A DNA stretch of 64,000 nucleotides from positions 2,914,001 through 2,978,000 of the forward strand of contig NZ_CP115464.1 of the NCBI RefSeq assembly GCF_027912515.1. Reading direction: 5' to 3'. A model generated the notes under the pieces. It saw nothing but the letters and a program-made list of their open reading frames with translations. It did not search any database and was not told the origin of the DNA. This stretch comes from Brevundimonas sp. NIBR10 (GTDB taxonomy: Bacteria; Pseudomonadota; Alphaproteobacteria; Caulobacterales; Caulobacteraceae). This document shows, piece after piece, positions 15,248 through 25,010 of this stretch; the stretch's first letter is position 1, and each line of letters starts with the position of its first letter. The position numbers and the translations under genes are program-made.

Positions 15248-16047
15248 TGCTGATCGACAGCCACGTCAACCTGCACGCCCACCAGTTCGACGAGGATCGC
15301 GACGCCGTCATCGACCGCGCGCGCGCCGCCGGCGTCGGCCTGATGGTCGAGATTTCCGACAAGCTTTCGACCTTCGAGGCCACCCACGCCTTGGCCATGG
15401 CCCATGACGACATCTGGTGTACCGTCGGTGCCCATCCGCATGAGGCCAAGGACCACGCGGACATGACGGCGGAGAATCTGGTCACACTGTCCAAGCGCCC
15501 GCGCGTCGTCGGCATCGGTGAATGCGGCCTGGACTTCCACTATGACCTGAGCCCGCGCGACCTCCAGGCCGAGGTCTTTCGCCGTCACATCGACGCCGCC
15601 CGCCAGACCGGCCTGCCCCTGGTCGTCCATACCCGCGAGGCCGACGACGTCATGGCCGAGATTCTCAGCGAGGAACAGGCGAGGGGGCCCTTCAAATTCC
15701 TCATGCACTGTTACACCAGTGGCCCAGAACTGTCTGTTCTGGCTGCGGAACTCGGCGGATGGTTCTCGGTCTCGGGCATCGCCACCTTCAAGGCCGCCGA
15801 GGACGTGCGTCAGGTCATTCGCGCCATGCCCGCCGACCGCATCATCGTCGAGACCGACTCTCCATACCTGGCCCCGATCCCGCACCGGGGCCGGCGCAAC
15901 GAACCCGCCTATGTCGGTCACGTCCTGACGAAGCTGGGAGAGATCCGGGGCTGGTCGCCGGAGGAGGCCGACCGCCGCACGACCGATGCCTTCTTCGCCC
16001 TGTTCGACGCCATTCCAGACCCCCGCCGGAGCTCAGACCATGTCTGA
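15247..16047 (+). CDS. TatD-family metal-dependent hydrolase
   Basis: The 266-residue TIM-barrel protein belongs to the TatD DNase/3'-5' exonuclease family. Metal-binding residues are visible in GECGLDFHYD, VVHTREAD, LMHCYTSGP and VETDSPYLAP. The N-terminal motif, normally HxH, reads SHVNLH: the first histidine is kept but the second is replaced by asparagine (His6, Asn8). The ATG shares one base with the holB stop (TGATG). The 3' end overlaps the next gene by eight bases. Confidence 0.9.
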   Translation: MLIDSHVNLHAHQFDEDRDAVIDRARAAGVGLMVEISDKLSTFEATHALAMAHDDIWCTVGAHPHEAKDHADMTAENLVTLSKRPRVVGIGECGLDFHYDLSPRDLQAEVFRRHIDAARQTGLPLVVHTREADDVMAEILSEEQARGPFKFLMHCYTSGPELSVLAAELGGWFSVSGIATFKAAEDVRQVIRAMPADRIIVETDSPYLAPIPHRGRRNEPAYVGHVLTKLGEIRGWSPEEADRRTTDAFFALFDAIPDPRRSSDHV

Positions 16048-16855
16048 GCTGGAGATCACCATCCTCGGCTGCGGTTCGTCGGGCGGGGTGCCGCGCGGCG
16101 ACGGCGACTGGGGGGCCTGCGATCCGGCCGAGCCGAAGAACCGGCGCAGCCGCTGCTCCATGCTGGCCCGACGGCGTGGGCCGGAGGGCGACACCGTGGC
16201 CTTGATCGACACCTCGCCGGACCTGCGAACCCAGATGCTGGCCGCCTCGGTCACGGCCATCGACGCCGTCCTGTACACCCACGACCACGCCGACCAGACA
16301 CACGGCATCGACGACCTGCGGGTCTTCGCCATCCGCAACCGCAGGCGCATTCCGGCCTGGATGGACCCGCCGACCCACGCGGCCATGACGCATCGGTTCG
16401 ACTACATCTTCGAGAGCAGGCACGGCTATCCCGCCATCCTCGAGGCCCGGGCCATCCCGCCGCACGGCGAACCTTGGTCCGTCGACGGGCCCGGCGGCGC
16501 GATTCCAATCGTGACCTTCGACCAGGCGCACGGGCCGATTCGCTCGGTCGGCTACCGGCTGGGGCCGGACCGGGTCGGCGGCGTCAGCTATTCCAGCGAC
16601 GTGTCCGATCTGGATGACGATGCCCTGGACGCCGTGCGCGGTTCCGATCTCTGGATCGTCGACGCGCTGCGCTGGACGCCGCATCCGACACACGCTCACG
16701 TCGACCGCGCCCTGGACTGGATCGCACGCGCTGAGGTGAAGCGCGCCGTCCTGACGAACCTGCATATCGATCTCGATTACAATGACTTGAAGTCGAAAGT
16801 TCCGGGCAATGTGGATGTCGCTTACGACGGCTGGTCCACGACCATACCGCTCTGA
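16040..16855 (+). CDS. PhnP-like metallo-beta-lactamase-fold hydrolase
   Basis: The 271-residue product begins ITILGCGSSGGVPRGDG, a signature of the PhnP/phosphodiesterase branch of the metallo-beta-lactamase fold. The zinc motif HxHxDH appears as YTHDHADQTHG. Further ligands are in YSSDVSD and the late HAHVD. PhnP cleaves 5-phosphoribosyl 1,2-cyclic phosphate, but many relatives in tmk-holB-tatD operons act on uncharacterised substrates, so the activity is open. The start ATG at 16040 lies within the end of the tatD gene. Confidence 0.85.
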   Translation: MSELEITILGCGSSGGVPRGDGDWGACDPAEPKNRRSRCSMLARRRGPEGDTVALIDTSPDLRTQMLAASVTAIDAVLYTHDHADQTHGIDDLRVFAIRNRRRIPAWMDPPTHAAMTHRFDYIFESRHGYPAILEARAIPPHGEPWSVDGPGGAIPIVTFDQAHGPIRSVGYRLGPDRVGGVSYSSDVSDLDDDALDAVRGSDLWIVDALRWTPHPTHAHVDRALDWIARAEVKRAVLTNLHIDLDYNDLKSKVPGNVDVAYDGWSTTIPL

Positions 16856-16902
16856 CCCTGTCCACTATTTCGCATAATATATCTTAGGCGCAAACTGCAT
16901 TC

Positions 16903-18003
16903 ATGTCCGACGTCCTGCCCACCGCCACCTCGGCACCCGTCTCACGCGACTGGACGGCCCACGCCGTGCGCAGGATCGAGGCCGACTACAACCGCTCCGC
17001 CGACACCCATCTGATCCCCGTTGACCTGCCGGCCCTGGCCGACATCGCCCTGTATCTGAAGGACGAGTCCAGCCATCCGACCGGAAGCCTGAAACACCGC
17101 CTGGCACGGTCGCTGTTCCTGTACGCCCTGTGCAACGGCTGGATCGGCGAAGGCATGACCATCATCGAGGCCTCCAGCGGCTCGACGGCGGTGTCGGAGG
17201 CCTATTTCGCCCGGATGCTGAAACTGCCCTTCATCGCCGTGGTCCCGCGCTCCACGGCGCCGGAAAAGATCCAGGCCATCGAGTTCTACGGCGGCCGGTG
17301 CCATTTCGTGGACCGTCCCGGCGACGCCTATGCGGCCTCTGAGCAGCTGGCCCGCGACTTGGGCGGCCACTACATGGACCAGTTCACCTATGCAGAGCGG
17401 GCCACCGACTGGCGCGGCAACAACAATATCGCCGAGAGCATCTTCGCCCAGATGTCGCGCGAGCCATGCCCAACCCCGCGCTGGATCGTCTGCGGTGCCG
17501 GCACCGGCGGCACCTCGGCCACCATCGGCCGTTTCGCCCGCTACAATCTGCATGACACCCAGGTCTGCGTCGCGGACCCTGAGGCCTCCGTCTTCCACCG
17601 CCACTGGGCCGACCGCACGGTTCAGACCACGTCTGAAGCGCCGTCCCGCATCGAAGGCATCGGTCGCGCCCGGGTCGAGCCCTCCTTCATCCCGGGCGTC
17701 ATCGATCGCATGATCGCCGTCCCCGACGTCGCCTCTATCGCCGCCGCCCGTGTGCTGAGCCGCCGTCTGGGTCGGCGCGTCGGCGGCTCAACCGGCACCA
17801 ATCTGTGGGCCTGCGCCCTGCTGGCGACCGAGATGGCCCAGGCCAGTGAACGCGGCTCGATCGTCTCCATCCTGTGCGACCATGGCGACCGCTACGCCTC
17901 CAGCTATTTCAACGACGACTGGCTGTCGGCCCAGGGCTTTGACGTCGGGCCGTACGAGCGCAGAATGGACGCCTTCTTCGCCGATGGCCGCCTCCCGGCC
18001 TGA
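16903..18003 (+). CDS. PLP-dependent cysteine synthase-like enzyme
   Basis: The 366-residue fold-type II PLP enzyme has [16 protein letters not shown] with the pyridoxal lysine at residue 64, the substrate loop [12 protein letters not shown], and the phosphate-binding [12 protein letters not shown]. The family includes O-acetylserine sulfhydrylase, cystathionine beta-synthase and cysteine desulfhydrase (Cds1-type). The asparagine of the usual SSGNTG loop is serine-threonine here, and the SLKHR context is closer to the desulfhydrase branch. It starts 47 bp after the MBL gene, behind an AT-rich stretch (16873-16886) that looks like a promoter, so it is probably transcribed alone. Confidence 0.82.
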   Translation: MSDVLPTATSAPVSRDWTAHAVRRIEADYNRSADTHLIPVDLPALADIALYLKDESSHPTGSLKHRLARSLFLYALCNGWIGEGMTIIEASSGSTAVSEAYFARMLKLPFIAVVPRSTAPEKIQAIEFYGGRCHFVDRPGDAYAASEQLARDLGGHYMDQFTYAERATDWRGNNNIAESIFAQMSREPCPTPRWIVCGAGTGGTSATIGRFARYNLHDTQVCVADPEASVFHRHWADRTVQTTSEAPSRIEGIGRARVEPSFIPGVIDRMIAVPDVASIAAARVLSRRLGRRVGGSTGTNLWACALLATEMAQASERGSIVSILCDHGDRYASSYFNDDWLSAQGFDVGPYERRMDAFFADGRLPA

Positions 18004-18058
18004 TGCAGCATACGCCCCCTACCCTCTGATCCTGTTCATATTTCTAACGGAACCCCAC

Positions 18059-18241
18059 ATGGCTGGTCTCAAGGACAAGCGCGGCTTCATCGACAAGGAC
18101 CGCCTCGACCTGTCGGAACGCCAGGCCGTCGAATACTGGATGAAGCGCTGGGGCGTGACCCGCGACCAGATCACCGCCGCCCACCGCAAGGCCGGCCGCA
18201 TGGTCAAGGACATCGCGGCCGAACTGGGCAAGAAGCGCTGA
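18059..18241 (+). CDS. DUF3606-like small protein
   Basis: The 60-residue basic peptide contains DLSERQAVEYWMKRWGVTRDQITAAHRKAG, the typical DUF3606 core predicted to form a short helical bundle. The family is widespread in alphaproteobacteria with no known function. It follows the PLP enzyme by 55 bp and ends four bases before the convergent DUF4861 gene. Confidence 0.8.
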   Translation: MAGLKDKRGFIDKDRLDLSERQAVEYWMKRWGVTRDQITAAHRKAGRMVKDIAAELGKKR

Positions 18242-18245
18242 CGTC

Positions 18246-19613
18246 TCAGGGCTTGCGATCCTCACGCACGGCCACCATCCTCGGCGGGCTGTTGTAGCTG
18301 CGGGCGCTGGCGGCGACGTAGTCGGCAAAGGCCTCCGGCGTCTTCAGCACCTCGCCCTCGCTCCACCCGGCCGCCAGCATATAGCGATAGGTCCCGTCGG
18401 CCCGCGCCGGGATGCGATAGACGTGGTTGCCGCCACGCGATTCCACGAACTGATACCGACCCCCGGCATCGTCGGGTACGATCAGGGCCGTGCCGGCGTA
18501 CAGGATCGGTGCCTGCTGTTGCAGCCCCTCGACATCGTCCGGGTTGCGCAGCGCCTCGGGGGCCGCCGTCACCACCATATTCCCCGCCTGCCGCACGAAA
18601 TTCTCGCCCGGCCGACGCCGCACCCCGACCGCGAAATCGGCCCCCGCCGCCCCCGGCTGCCAAGTCGGAAACCGCACCTCGGCGGTCGTGTAGTTCTGGC
18701 CGGCATAGGCGGTATAGGTCTGTTCGACCGCGTATCGCCCCTGCCCCGTGTCCCAGTTCATCGTGCGGATCCGCACCATGCTCCGCAACGGTCCGTTGAC
18801 CAGGACCTCGAAGCTGTAGCGCGTATCCGCCTGCTGGCCCGCGTTGAACCGGTGTTCCAGATCGGCCCCGGGCGAGAAGCGCGGCCGGGCCAGCACGTCG
18901 CCTTCGAACACCCCGATCCCGCCGCCGCCGAAGCTGTCGTCCACCGACTGGATGTCGGCCCCATAGTCCGGATTCTCGGCCGAGACGCCGTATCCATCCA
19001 GGTTGCCCATATAGAGCCGGTTGGACATCAGCAGGGGTTTGCGCTTTGCATAGATGTCGATGTCGGTCGGAAACCACAGCTTCCACCCTACATTCTCGCT
19101 CTCCCAGAACGGCACCGTGTGCCGCATATAGGAGCCGATCGCCGCATGGGTCCGGTGCGGGTTCCAGCCGCGCTGCTGGAACCCCCTATAGACATAGAAG
19201 GTCCGCCGCTCGCCGGCCTTCAGGTCCGCTACGAAAAACAGCTCGTCCCAGACCCCGTCGCGATCCAGGTCGTCGAACTGATAGTCGATCGCCCGCCCGT
19301 TCGCCTCGCCCCGCCGCTCATGCGGCCCCTGACGCGCCAGCAGAGCCGGCGTCGGCTCCGGTCGGGATTCGCCTGTGGGGTCCACCAGGGTCGCGGTCAG
19401 CTCCTGGATGTCGGCCAGCATCGGCAACTGGTCGCGCCGTATGACGATGGGCTGATCCTTGCGATCCTCGTCCAGATCGTTGGCGATGACGATGGCGACG
19501 CGCTCCACCGGCACGAAATCGCCCTGAGTGTACCAGCCGTCCTGAGCGAAGGCCGAGCCCCCTGCTCCGGCTGCAATGAGCCCGATGGCCAGCGCCGCTG
19601 ATACCTTGACCAT
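18246..19613 (-). CDS. Exported DUF4861 family protein
   Basis: The 455-residue product has a clear Sec signal peptide (ISLIAAG-like hydrophobic core ending near SAFAQDG, residues 1-24). The mature part is rich in beta strands and aromatic residues, with VERVAIVIANDLDEDR, RAIDYQFDDLDRDGVWDELFFVADL and YMRHTVPFWESENVGWKLWF. These belong to DUF4861, often encoded next to plant-polysaccharide degradation genes. Here it is isolated, so a sugar-acid or polysaccharide role is only a suggestion. It acts in the periplasm or outside the cell. Confidence 0.8.
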   Translation of the reverse strand: MVKVSAALAIGLIAAGAGGSAFAQDGWYTQGDFVPVERVAIVIANDLDEDRKDQPIVIRRDQLPMLADIQELTATLVDPTGESRPEPTPALLARQGPHERRGEANGRAIDYQFDDLDRDGVWDELFFVADLKAGERRTFYVYRGFQQRGWNPHRTHAAIGSYMRHTVPFWESENVGWKLWFPTDIDIYAKRKPLLMSNRLYMGNLDGYGVSAENPDYGADIQSVDDSFGGGGIGVFEGDVLARPRFSPGADLEHRFNAGQQADTRYSFEVLVNGPLRSMVRIRTMNWDTGQGRYAVEQTYTAYAGQNYTTAEVRFPTWQPGAAGADFAVGVRRRPGENFVRQAGNMVVTAAPEALRNPDDVEGLQQQAPILYAGTALIVPDDAGGRYQFVESRGGNHVYRIPARADGTYRYMLAAGWSEGEVLKTPEAFADYVAASARSYNSPPRMVAVREDRKP

Positions 19614-19887
19614 GATCGTCCTCCGTCGGTCTCAAGCCGAATTGTCGGACGAATGTCGCGGCTCCGGAGCGTTTTGTCTACCGGTGTCAAATGATCCTGC
19701 GGGTAAAAAGATCGTTCGGGCAAATTGCGTTTGGACCACGGCGCAGAGCACATGGGCGAGCAGAGCGCCCAGGTCAGCGACGACGGCTTCAACTCGTGCC
19801 ATTTCAGCCAGTTGTCCAAATCGGCGGCGGGACAAGCTTGCGGGTGTCGGGGGACCTGTTAACGCTGCTGCAAGCCGGGGGAGATTG

Positions 19888-20559
19888 ATGGCTGATCCGT
19901 ACGCATTCGATAGCCTGCTAGCCGAACGTGAAGCGGCTTACTGGGCGGCCGTTTCGGCATTTGCGACGGTATTCGGGCTTTTCGTAAACGTTGCTGCTGT
20001 TGGGGGGCTGATGTGGCAGCTACGGCAGAACCGCAGGGCTATTGAGGCGTCCACGTTGAGCGCTGGTGCTGCGGCTGAAGCCGTTCGCATCACGCGGGCG
20101 GAGGTTCGTCCTTGGATCAAGCTCGAGGTATTTGAGCCTACAAACGTCGATTTTCAGGCGAACGGGCAGACCATGCTGCGAGTTCCTTACAGGCTTACAA
20201 ATGTTGGATCTCTGGTAGCGCTCAACGTGAGATTCTGGCCTGTCCAATGTGATTATCATCAGACAGATGAAATGAGAGCGATGCTACTCCAAGAGCGCAC
20301 CAACCTGCACGGGGACACAATGTTCCCCGCTGAGGTACGTCCCTCGGAATCGATAATGGTGGCCATCAGAGACTTCAATGGTCGGCCTCAACTTCTCGGC
20401 AGAGTCTTTTACAGAGTGCCGGGTGAATCGTTCGACCGACGAACCTGCGTGATGATCTGGGGTTGCGTGCCGGAAAACCCCGCATTCTGGGGTCAACCGT
20501 CTTGGCCAGTTCTCCTCACAACCACGTTGCCCGAAATGCCAGAAGAACCGATTACCTGA
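19888..20559 (+). CDS. Unrecognised protein with one membrane helix
   Basis: From ATG 19888 (GGGGGAG lies 5-6 bases upstream) the gene encodes 223 residues. After a short amphipathic start there is one hydrophobic segment (about 23-44, ATVFGLFVNVAAVGGLMW), then a basic helix (RQNRRAIEAS) and a soluble domain with alternating strands that includes VRPWIKLEVFEP and LTNVGSLVALNV. I do not recognise the family; the layout resembles small membrane-anchored proteins scattered in mobile regions. Base composition is visibly less GC-rich than in neighbours and codon use is mixed, which suggests recent acquisition. It sits alone between a DUF4861 gene and lpdA. Confidence 0.7.
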   Translation: MADPYAFDSLLAEREAAYWAAVSAFATVFGLFVNVAAVGGLMWQLRQNRRAIEASTLSAGAAAEAVRITRAEVRPWIKLEVFEPTNVDFQANGQTMLRVPYRLTNVGSLVALNVRFWPVQCDYHQTDEMRAMLLQERTNLHGDTMFPAEVRPSESIMVAIRDFNGRPQLLGRVFYRVPGESFDRRTCVMIWGCVPENPAFWGQPSWPVLLTTTLPEMPEEPIT

Positions 20560-20602
20560 CTTCAGCCGTCGTTGAGAAGAGGACCCTCGAGTCTGCTGAG
20601 TC

Positions 20603-22006
20603 CTACAGGTGGATCGTCCGCCCATACGCATCCAGCGCCGCCTCGTGCATGGCCTCCGACATGGTCGGGTGCGGATAGACGATGCCGTGGATGTCTTCCT
20701 CGGTGGCTTCCATGGTGATGGCGGTGACATAGCCCTGGATCATCTCGGTGACCTCGTGGCCGATCATGTGGGCGCCGATCAGGGCGCCGGTCTTGGCGTC
20801 GAAGATGACCTTGACGAAGCCGTCGATCTCGCCCGCCGCCACGGCCTTGCCGTTCACCCGGAAGGGGAAGCGGCCGATCTTGACCTCGCGCTTGGCCTCG
20901 CGGGCCCCCTGCTCCGTCACCCCGACCGAGGCGACCTGGGGTTGGGCATAGGTGCAGCCGGCGATCGGCGAGACGACGTTGGGGGTCTTGTAGCCCGCGA
21001 TATACTCGGCGGCGTGGATGCCTTCGTGGGACGCCTTGTGCGCCAGCCAGGGTGCCCCGGCGCAGTCGCCGATGGCGTAGAGGCCCTTCACGTTCGTGGC
21101 GCAGTGGCCGTCGATCTTGATGTGGCCCCGGTCCAGCACGACGCCCAGCGCCTCCAGCCCGATGCCGTCGGTATTGGCGGTGATGCCGACCGCAGAGATG
21201 CAGACCTCGGCTTCAAGCATTTCCGCCTTGCCCCCGGCCTCGATGGAGACGTGCACGCCCTTGCCGGCCTTCTTGACGGCGGTGACCTTGCAGCCGGTGC
21301 GGAACTTGATGCCGCGCTTCTCGAACGACTTCTGGGCGGCCTTGGAGACCTCTTCGTCCTCGACCGGCATGATGCGATCGACCGCTTCCACCACGGTCAC
21401 TTCAGCACCCAGGGCGCGATAGAAGCTGCCGAATTCGATGCCGATGGCACCCGATCCGATCACGACGATAGAGGCCGGCATCTTTTTCGGAGCCAGGGCT
21501 TCGCGATAGGCCCAGATTCTGTCGCCATCGGCTTCCAGGCCGATCTGCGGGATGGCCTTGGCGCGGGCGCCGACGGCCAGCATGACCGCCTTGGCCTCGA
21601 TCGTGCGCGATCCGCCGGCCTTCAGCGCCACCACGACCTTCGGGGCCGCTGCGCCCTTCTCCAGCTTGGCCGAGCCCTCGATCACCTCGATCTTGTTCTT
21701 CTTCATCAGGAAGGTGATGCCCTTGCTCATCGTCGCTGCGACCACGCGCGAGCGCTGGATGATGGCGTCGAAGTCGAAGGTCGCCCCCGATGCGGACAGG
21801 CCGTATTCCTTGAGGTGGCTCAAGGATTCGAACTTCTCGCCCGACTTCAGCAGGGCCTTGGTCGGGATACAGCCCCAGTTCAGGCAGATGCCGCCCAGGT
21901 TCTCGCGCTCGACGATCGCGACCTTCTGGCCCAGCTGGCTGGCGCGGATCGCGGCGACGTATCCGCCCGGACCGGAACCGATGACGATCAGATCAAACTC
22001 GGCCAT
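20603..22006 (-). CDS. lpdA: Dihydrolipoyl dehydrogenase (E3)
   Basis: The 467-residue flavoprotein has the FAD motif IGSGPGGYVAAIRA, the redox disulfide GGICLNWGCIPTK (Cys41, Cys46), the NAD-binding VIGSGAIGIEFGSF, YAIGDCAG and the C-terminal active-site PHPTMSEAMHEA. It re-oxidises dihydrolipoamide in the pyruvate and/or 2-oxoglutarate dehydrogenase complexes. It is about 1.7 kb downstream of pdhC on the same strand, separated by DUF3667 and glutathione peroxidase genes, which points to the pyruvate dehydrogenase complex as its partner. Confidence 0.94.
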   Translation of the reverse strand: MAEFDLIVIGSGPGGYVAAIRASQLGQKVAIVERENLGGICLNWGCIPTKALLKSGEKFESLSHLKEYGLSASGATFDFDAIIQRSRVVAATMSKGITFLMKKNKIEVIEGSAKLEKGAAAPKVVVALKAGGSRTIEAKAVMLAVGARAKAIPQIGLEADGDRIWAYREALAPKKMPASIVVIGSGAIGIEFGSFYRALGAEVTVVEAVDRIMPVEDEEVSKAAQKSFEKRGIKFRTGCKVTAVKKAGKGVHVSIEAGGKAEMLEAEVCISAVGITANTDGIGLEALGVVLDRGHIKIDGHCATNVKGLYAIGDCAGAPWLAHKASHEGIHAAEYIAGYKTPNVVSPIAGCTYAQPQVASVGVTEQGAREAKREVKIGRFPFRVNGKAVAAGEIDGFVKVIFDAKTGALIGAHMIGHEVTEMIQGYVTAITMEATEEDIHGIVYPHPTMSEAMHEAALDAYGRTIHL

Positions 22007-22102
22007 GGCTCGGTCTCCGCAAAAGGGTGGTCGGTGCTTCTAGCGCCGGATGGCGCGGATCGGAACCCATTGGAATGAGACGGTAACCAGCCGTGACCTG
22101 AC

Positions 22103-23056
22103 TCATGCCTGCATGAATTCGAGGAAGGCGTTGAAGTCCATGGCCGTGATGGCGACGACGATGGCCGCCGGCGCGAGGACCAGCAGGAAATACAGCCCGG
22201 TGTGAAGACCGACGCGCCAGATCGTATCAACCCATCCAAGGCCGTAGAACCGCTGCGCCGCGATCGCGACATAGGCAAGGTAGGGCGGCAACACCAACCA
22301 CACCGGCAGACCCCCACCCCATTTGTTGACCAGGGCCAGACCGATCAGCAGGATGAAGGCGGTCGAATGGGCCCACATGCTGAACACGAGGTGTTCCACG
22401 AACAGCCGCCGGCGTCCGAAGAACAGCGCCAGCCACCCCGCATAGGCCGGCATCAGCAACCACACGGCGTTCGGCAGCCAGGCCGCCAGACGTTCCGAGA
22501 CCACCGACTGCTCCCTATCGGCCTGGATGTCGTACTCCAGGTTCTCCCGGTCCATGGCGGTTGTGGCGCGCGCTGCGGCTTCGGTCATCGCCCGGGTGAT
22601 CCGGGGATCGATGTCGGGCGTCACCCGGCGTTGCATCCACCGGACTTCCTCGACGGTGGCAGTAACGTGGACGGTCACACCATCGGGATCGGCCGTGGCC
22701 ACGATCGTCCCCTGCCCCGGCAAGACCTCGCGAACGTACTGGTAGATCATCACGCCGCTGAAGTTCAGGGTCAGCAGGAACAGGGCGGTCGTCACCACGA
22801 AGATCTTGATCGGCGTGACGTAGCGGCTGCTGGCACCCGAGCGATAGGACCCCAGTAGCCGGGCCGGCTCCACGACCAGCGCCGCAGCGGTCCTGGCCAG
22901 CTTGCTGTCGATCACGCTGGTCTCGGAGAGGATTTCCAGCACCATCTGTCGCAGCGGACGCGGTCGGATGCGGGTGTCCTGCCCGCAGTCGTAGCAATAT
23001 CGGCCCATCAGTGGGACGTTGCAGGCGGGACAGGGACCGGGGTCGGACTCAGACAC
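22103..23056 (-). CDS. DUF3667-like membrane protein with zinc ribbon
   Basis: The N-terminus carries two CxxC pairs, CPAC and CYDCG, forming a zinc ribbon. An RPRPLRQMVLEILSE segment and TPIKIFVVTTALFLLTLNF follow, and then several membrane helices in the second half. This layout matches DUF3667, a family of unknown function. The reading frame is open further upstream to 23149, but that part overlaps the glutathione peroxidase gene. I chose the GTG at 23056 because GGAGGG lies 11 bases before it; this gives 317 residues. Confidence 0.72.
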   Translation of the reverse strand: MSESDPGPCPACNVPLMGRYCYDCGQDTRIRPRPLRQMVLEILSETSVIDSKLARTAAALVVEPARLLGSYRSGASSRYVTPIKIFVVTTALFLLTLNFSGVMIYQYVREVLPGQGTIVATADPDGVTVHVTATVEEVRWMQRRVTPDIDPRITRAMTEAAARATTAMDRENLEYDIQADREQSVVSERLAAWLPNAVWLLMPAYAGWLALFFGRRRLFVEHLVFSMWAHSTAFILLIGLALVNKWGGGLPVWLVLPPYLAYVAIAAQRFYGLGWVDTIWRVGLHTGLYFLLVLAPAAIVVAITAMDFNAFLEFMQA

Positions 23057-23093
23057 GGTAACGATGGCCCTCCCCGCCGCTTTTCGACCCCCG

Positions 23094-23573
23094 TTATAAG
23101 AGGCGGGCGATCTCGGCTTCAAGCGAGCCAGGCGTGACCTGCGGGGCAAACCTGCCGACGACCCTGCCCTCTCGATCCGTCAGGAATTTCGTGAAGTTCC
23201 ACTTGATGGTCCGTGAACCCAGAAAGCCCTTCTTCTGTTCGGTCAGCCAGGCATAGAGCGGGTGACGGTTCGGCCCGTTCACCTCGACCTTGTCGAACAG
23301 GGGAAAGGACGCTCCGAAATGGGTGGTGCAGAAGGTTTCGATCTCGTCCGCCGACCCGGGCTCCTGCGCGCCGAACTGATTGCAGGGGAACCCCAGAACT
23401 TCGAAAGGCTGGTCGGCGAAACGGCTGTGGAGGTCTTCCAGGCCGCTATACTGACCCGTGAAGCCACAGCGCGAGGCCGTGTTCACGATCAGGAGCGCCT
23501 GCCCCCTGAACCGGTCAAGCGAAATGTCGGCGCCATCGATGGCCCGGGCGGTGAAGTCATATACCGTTGTCAT
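23094..23573 (-). CDS. Glutathione peroxidase (cysteine type)
   Basis: The 159-residue thioredoxin-fold enzyme carries NTASRCGFTGQYSGLE with peroxidatic Cys36 in place of selenocysteine, FPCNQFGAQEPG with the conserved Gln, and IKWNFTKFL with the catalytic Trp and Asn. It reduces peroxides with glutathione or thioredoxin. The family's usual length is about 160 residues. No signal peptide; cytoplasmic. Confidence 0.93.
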   Translation of the reverse strand: MTTVYDFTARAIDGADISLDRFRGQALLIVNTASRCGFTGQYSGLEDLHSRFADQPFEVLGFPCNQFGAQEPGSADEIETFCTTHFGASFPLFDKVEVNGPNRHPLYAWLTEQKKGFLGSRTIKWNFTKFLTDREGRVVGRFAPQVTPGSLEAEIARLL

Positions 23574-23726
23574 ACCGCAAGCCTAAAGGCCCGCCGCAGC
23601 GGGGTCCACTCGGACGATCCGCGCCGGCGCCCTGCGATGGCGGTTTCAGCCCCGGAGAGCGTGAACACCGCCTGGGCGATGCTCCCGGTCAAGGGGCCGG
23701 TGCCACCAGCAGATCCGCCAGAGGCA

Positions 23727-25010
23727 TCACGCCAGCATCGTCACCGGGTCTTCGATCAGGGGCTTGAAGGCTTGCAGGAACCGCGCGCCCGTCGCGCCGT
23801 CGACGACGCGGTGATCGCAGGTGACCGTGACGGTCATCACGGTCGCCACGGCCAACTGACCGTTCTTCACGACCGGCCGCTGCTCGCCCGCCCCCACGCT
23901 CATGATCGCGCCCTGGGGCTCGTTGATGATCGAGCTGAAGGCCTTGATGCCGAACATGCCCAGGTTGGACACACTGAAGGTGCCGCCCTGGAATTCCTCG
24001 GGCTTGAGCTTCTTCTCGCGCGCCCGCTTGGCCAGATCCTTCGATTCTACAGCGATCTGCGACAGGGTCTTGGTTTCGGCCTTGAAGATGATCGGAGTAA
24101 TCAGCCCGCCGTCGATCGCCACCGCCATGGCCACATCGGCATGGTGATGCATGGCGATGCCTTCGGGCGAATAGCTGGCGTTGGCTTCGGGAACGGCCTT
24201 CAGCGCCATGGCGGCGGCCTTGATGACGAAGTCGTTGACCGAGACCTTGACGCCGGTCTTCTCCAGCAAGGCGTTCACCTTGACCCGCGCGGCCAGCAGG
24301 GCGTCGATCTCGACGTCGATGGTCAGGGGGAAGTGCGGCACCTGCTGGATCGAGCCGACCATGCGGCGCGCGATGGCCTTGCGCATTCCGTCCAGCGGGA
24401 TCAGGTCATAGCTGCCGTCCGGGATGCCCATCTGGGCCAGGCTCTGGACCTTGGCCGGTTCGATGCCCGAGGGCGCAGCGGCCGGGGCCGAGGCGGTAGT
24501 CCCACCCTTGCCGGCGGCCTCGACGTCGCGCTTGACCACGCGGCCGTGCGGCCCGGTGCCCTTGACCGATTTCAGATCGACACCGGCTTGGGCGGCCAGA
24601 CGGCGCGCCAGGGGCGAAGAGAACACGCGCTCGCCGGATGCAGCCTTGGCGGCGGGTACCGCAGACGGAACGGGCGCGGCGGCGGGCTTGGCGGGTTCAG
24701 CGGCCTTGGGGGCTTCCGCCTTCAGGGCCTCGGCAGCGGGCGCAGTCTTGGCCGCCGGCGCAGCCGCCCCGCCCTCTTCGGCCAGACGCGCGATCGGGGT
24801 GTTGACCTTGACCCCCTCGGTCCCTTCAGCGACCAGGATGTCGGTGATCGTGCCCTCGTCCACGGCCTCGACCTCCATCGTCGCCTTGTCGGTCTCGATC
24901 TCGGCGATGACGTCGCCGGCCTTGACCACGTCGCCGGCCTTGACGTGCCACTTGGCCAGAACGCCCTCTTCCATCGTGGGCGACAGGGCGGGCATCAGGA
25001 TGTCGGTCAT
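23727..25010 (-). CDS. pdhC: Pyruvate dehydrogenase E2, dihydrolipoyl acetyltransferase
   Basis: The 427-residue protein has one lipoyl domain (1-80) with the lipoyl lysine in [11 protein letters not shown], an Ala/Pro/Lys-rich linker, a peripheral-subunit-binding domain ([16 protein letters not shown], then [13 protein letters not shown]) and a catalytic core ending in [16 protein letters not shown] with the active-site His and Asp. It transfers the acetyl group to CoA. The ATG at 25010 overlaps the DUF5076 stop (ATGA). It is the last gene of the pdhA-DUF3291-pdhB-DUF5076-pdhC operon. Confidence 0.94.
   Translation of the reverse strand: MTDILMPALSPTMEEGVLAKWHVKAGDVVKAGDVIAEIETDKATMEVEAVDEGTITDILVAEGTEGVKVNTPIARLAEEGGAAAPAAKTAPAAEALKAEAPKAAEPAKPAAAPVPSAVPAAKAASGERVFSSPLARRLAAQAGVDLKSVKGTGPHGRVVKRDVEAAGKGGTTASAPAAAPSGIEPAKVQSLAQMGIPDGSYDLIPLDGMRKAIARRMVGSIQQVPHFPLTIDVEIDALLAARVKVNALLEKTGVKVSVNDFVIKAAAMALKAVPEANASYSPEGIAMHHHADVAMAVAIDGGLITPIIFKAETKTLSQIAVESKDLAKRAREKKLKPEEFQGGTFSVSNLGMFGIKAFSSIINEPQGAIMSVGAGEQRPVVKNGQLAVATVMTVTVTCDHRVVDGATGARFLQAFKPLIEDPVTMLA
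24785..25010 (-). repeat. Lipoyl-domain direct repeat, copy in pdhC
   Basis: The first 226 bp of pdhC strongly resemble the first 226 bp of pdhB (26466-26691), in the same orientation. The encoded lipoyl domains differ at only a few residues over the first 50. This points to internal duplication kept similar by gene conversion or selection. Confidence 0.75.

Noticed and set aside
20609..22078. Long plus-strand frame (489 codons) opposite lpdA.
   Set aside because: lpdA has all expected active-site motifs; the opposite frame is a shadow with Gly/Ala/Arg/Asp-rich composition.
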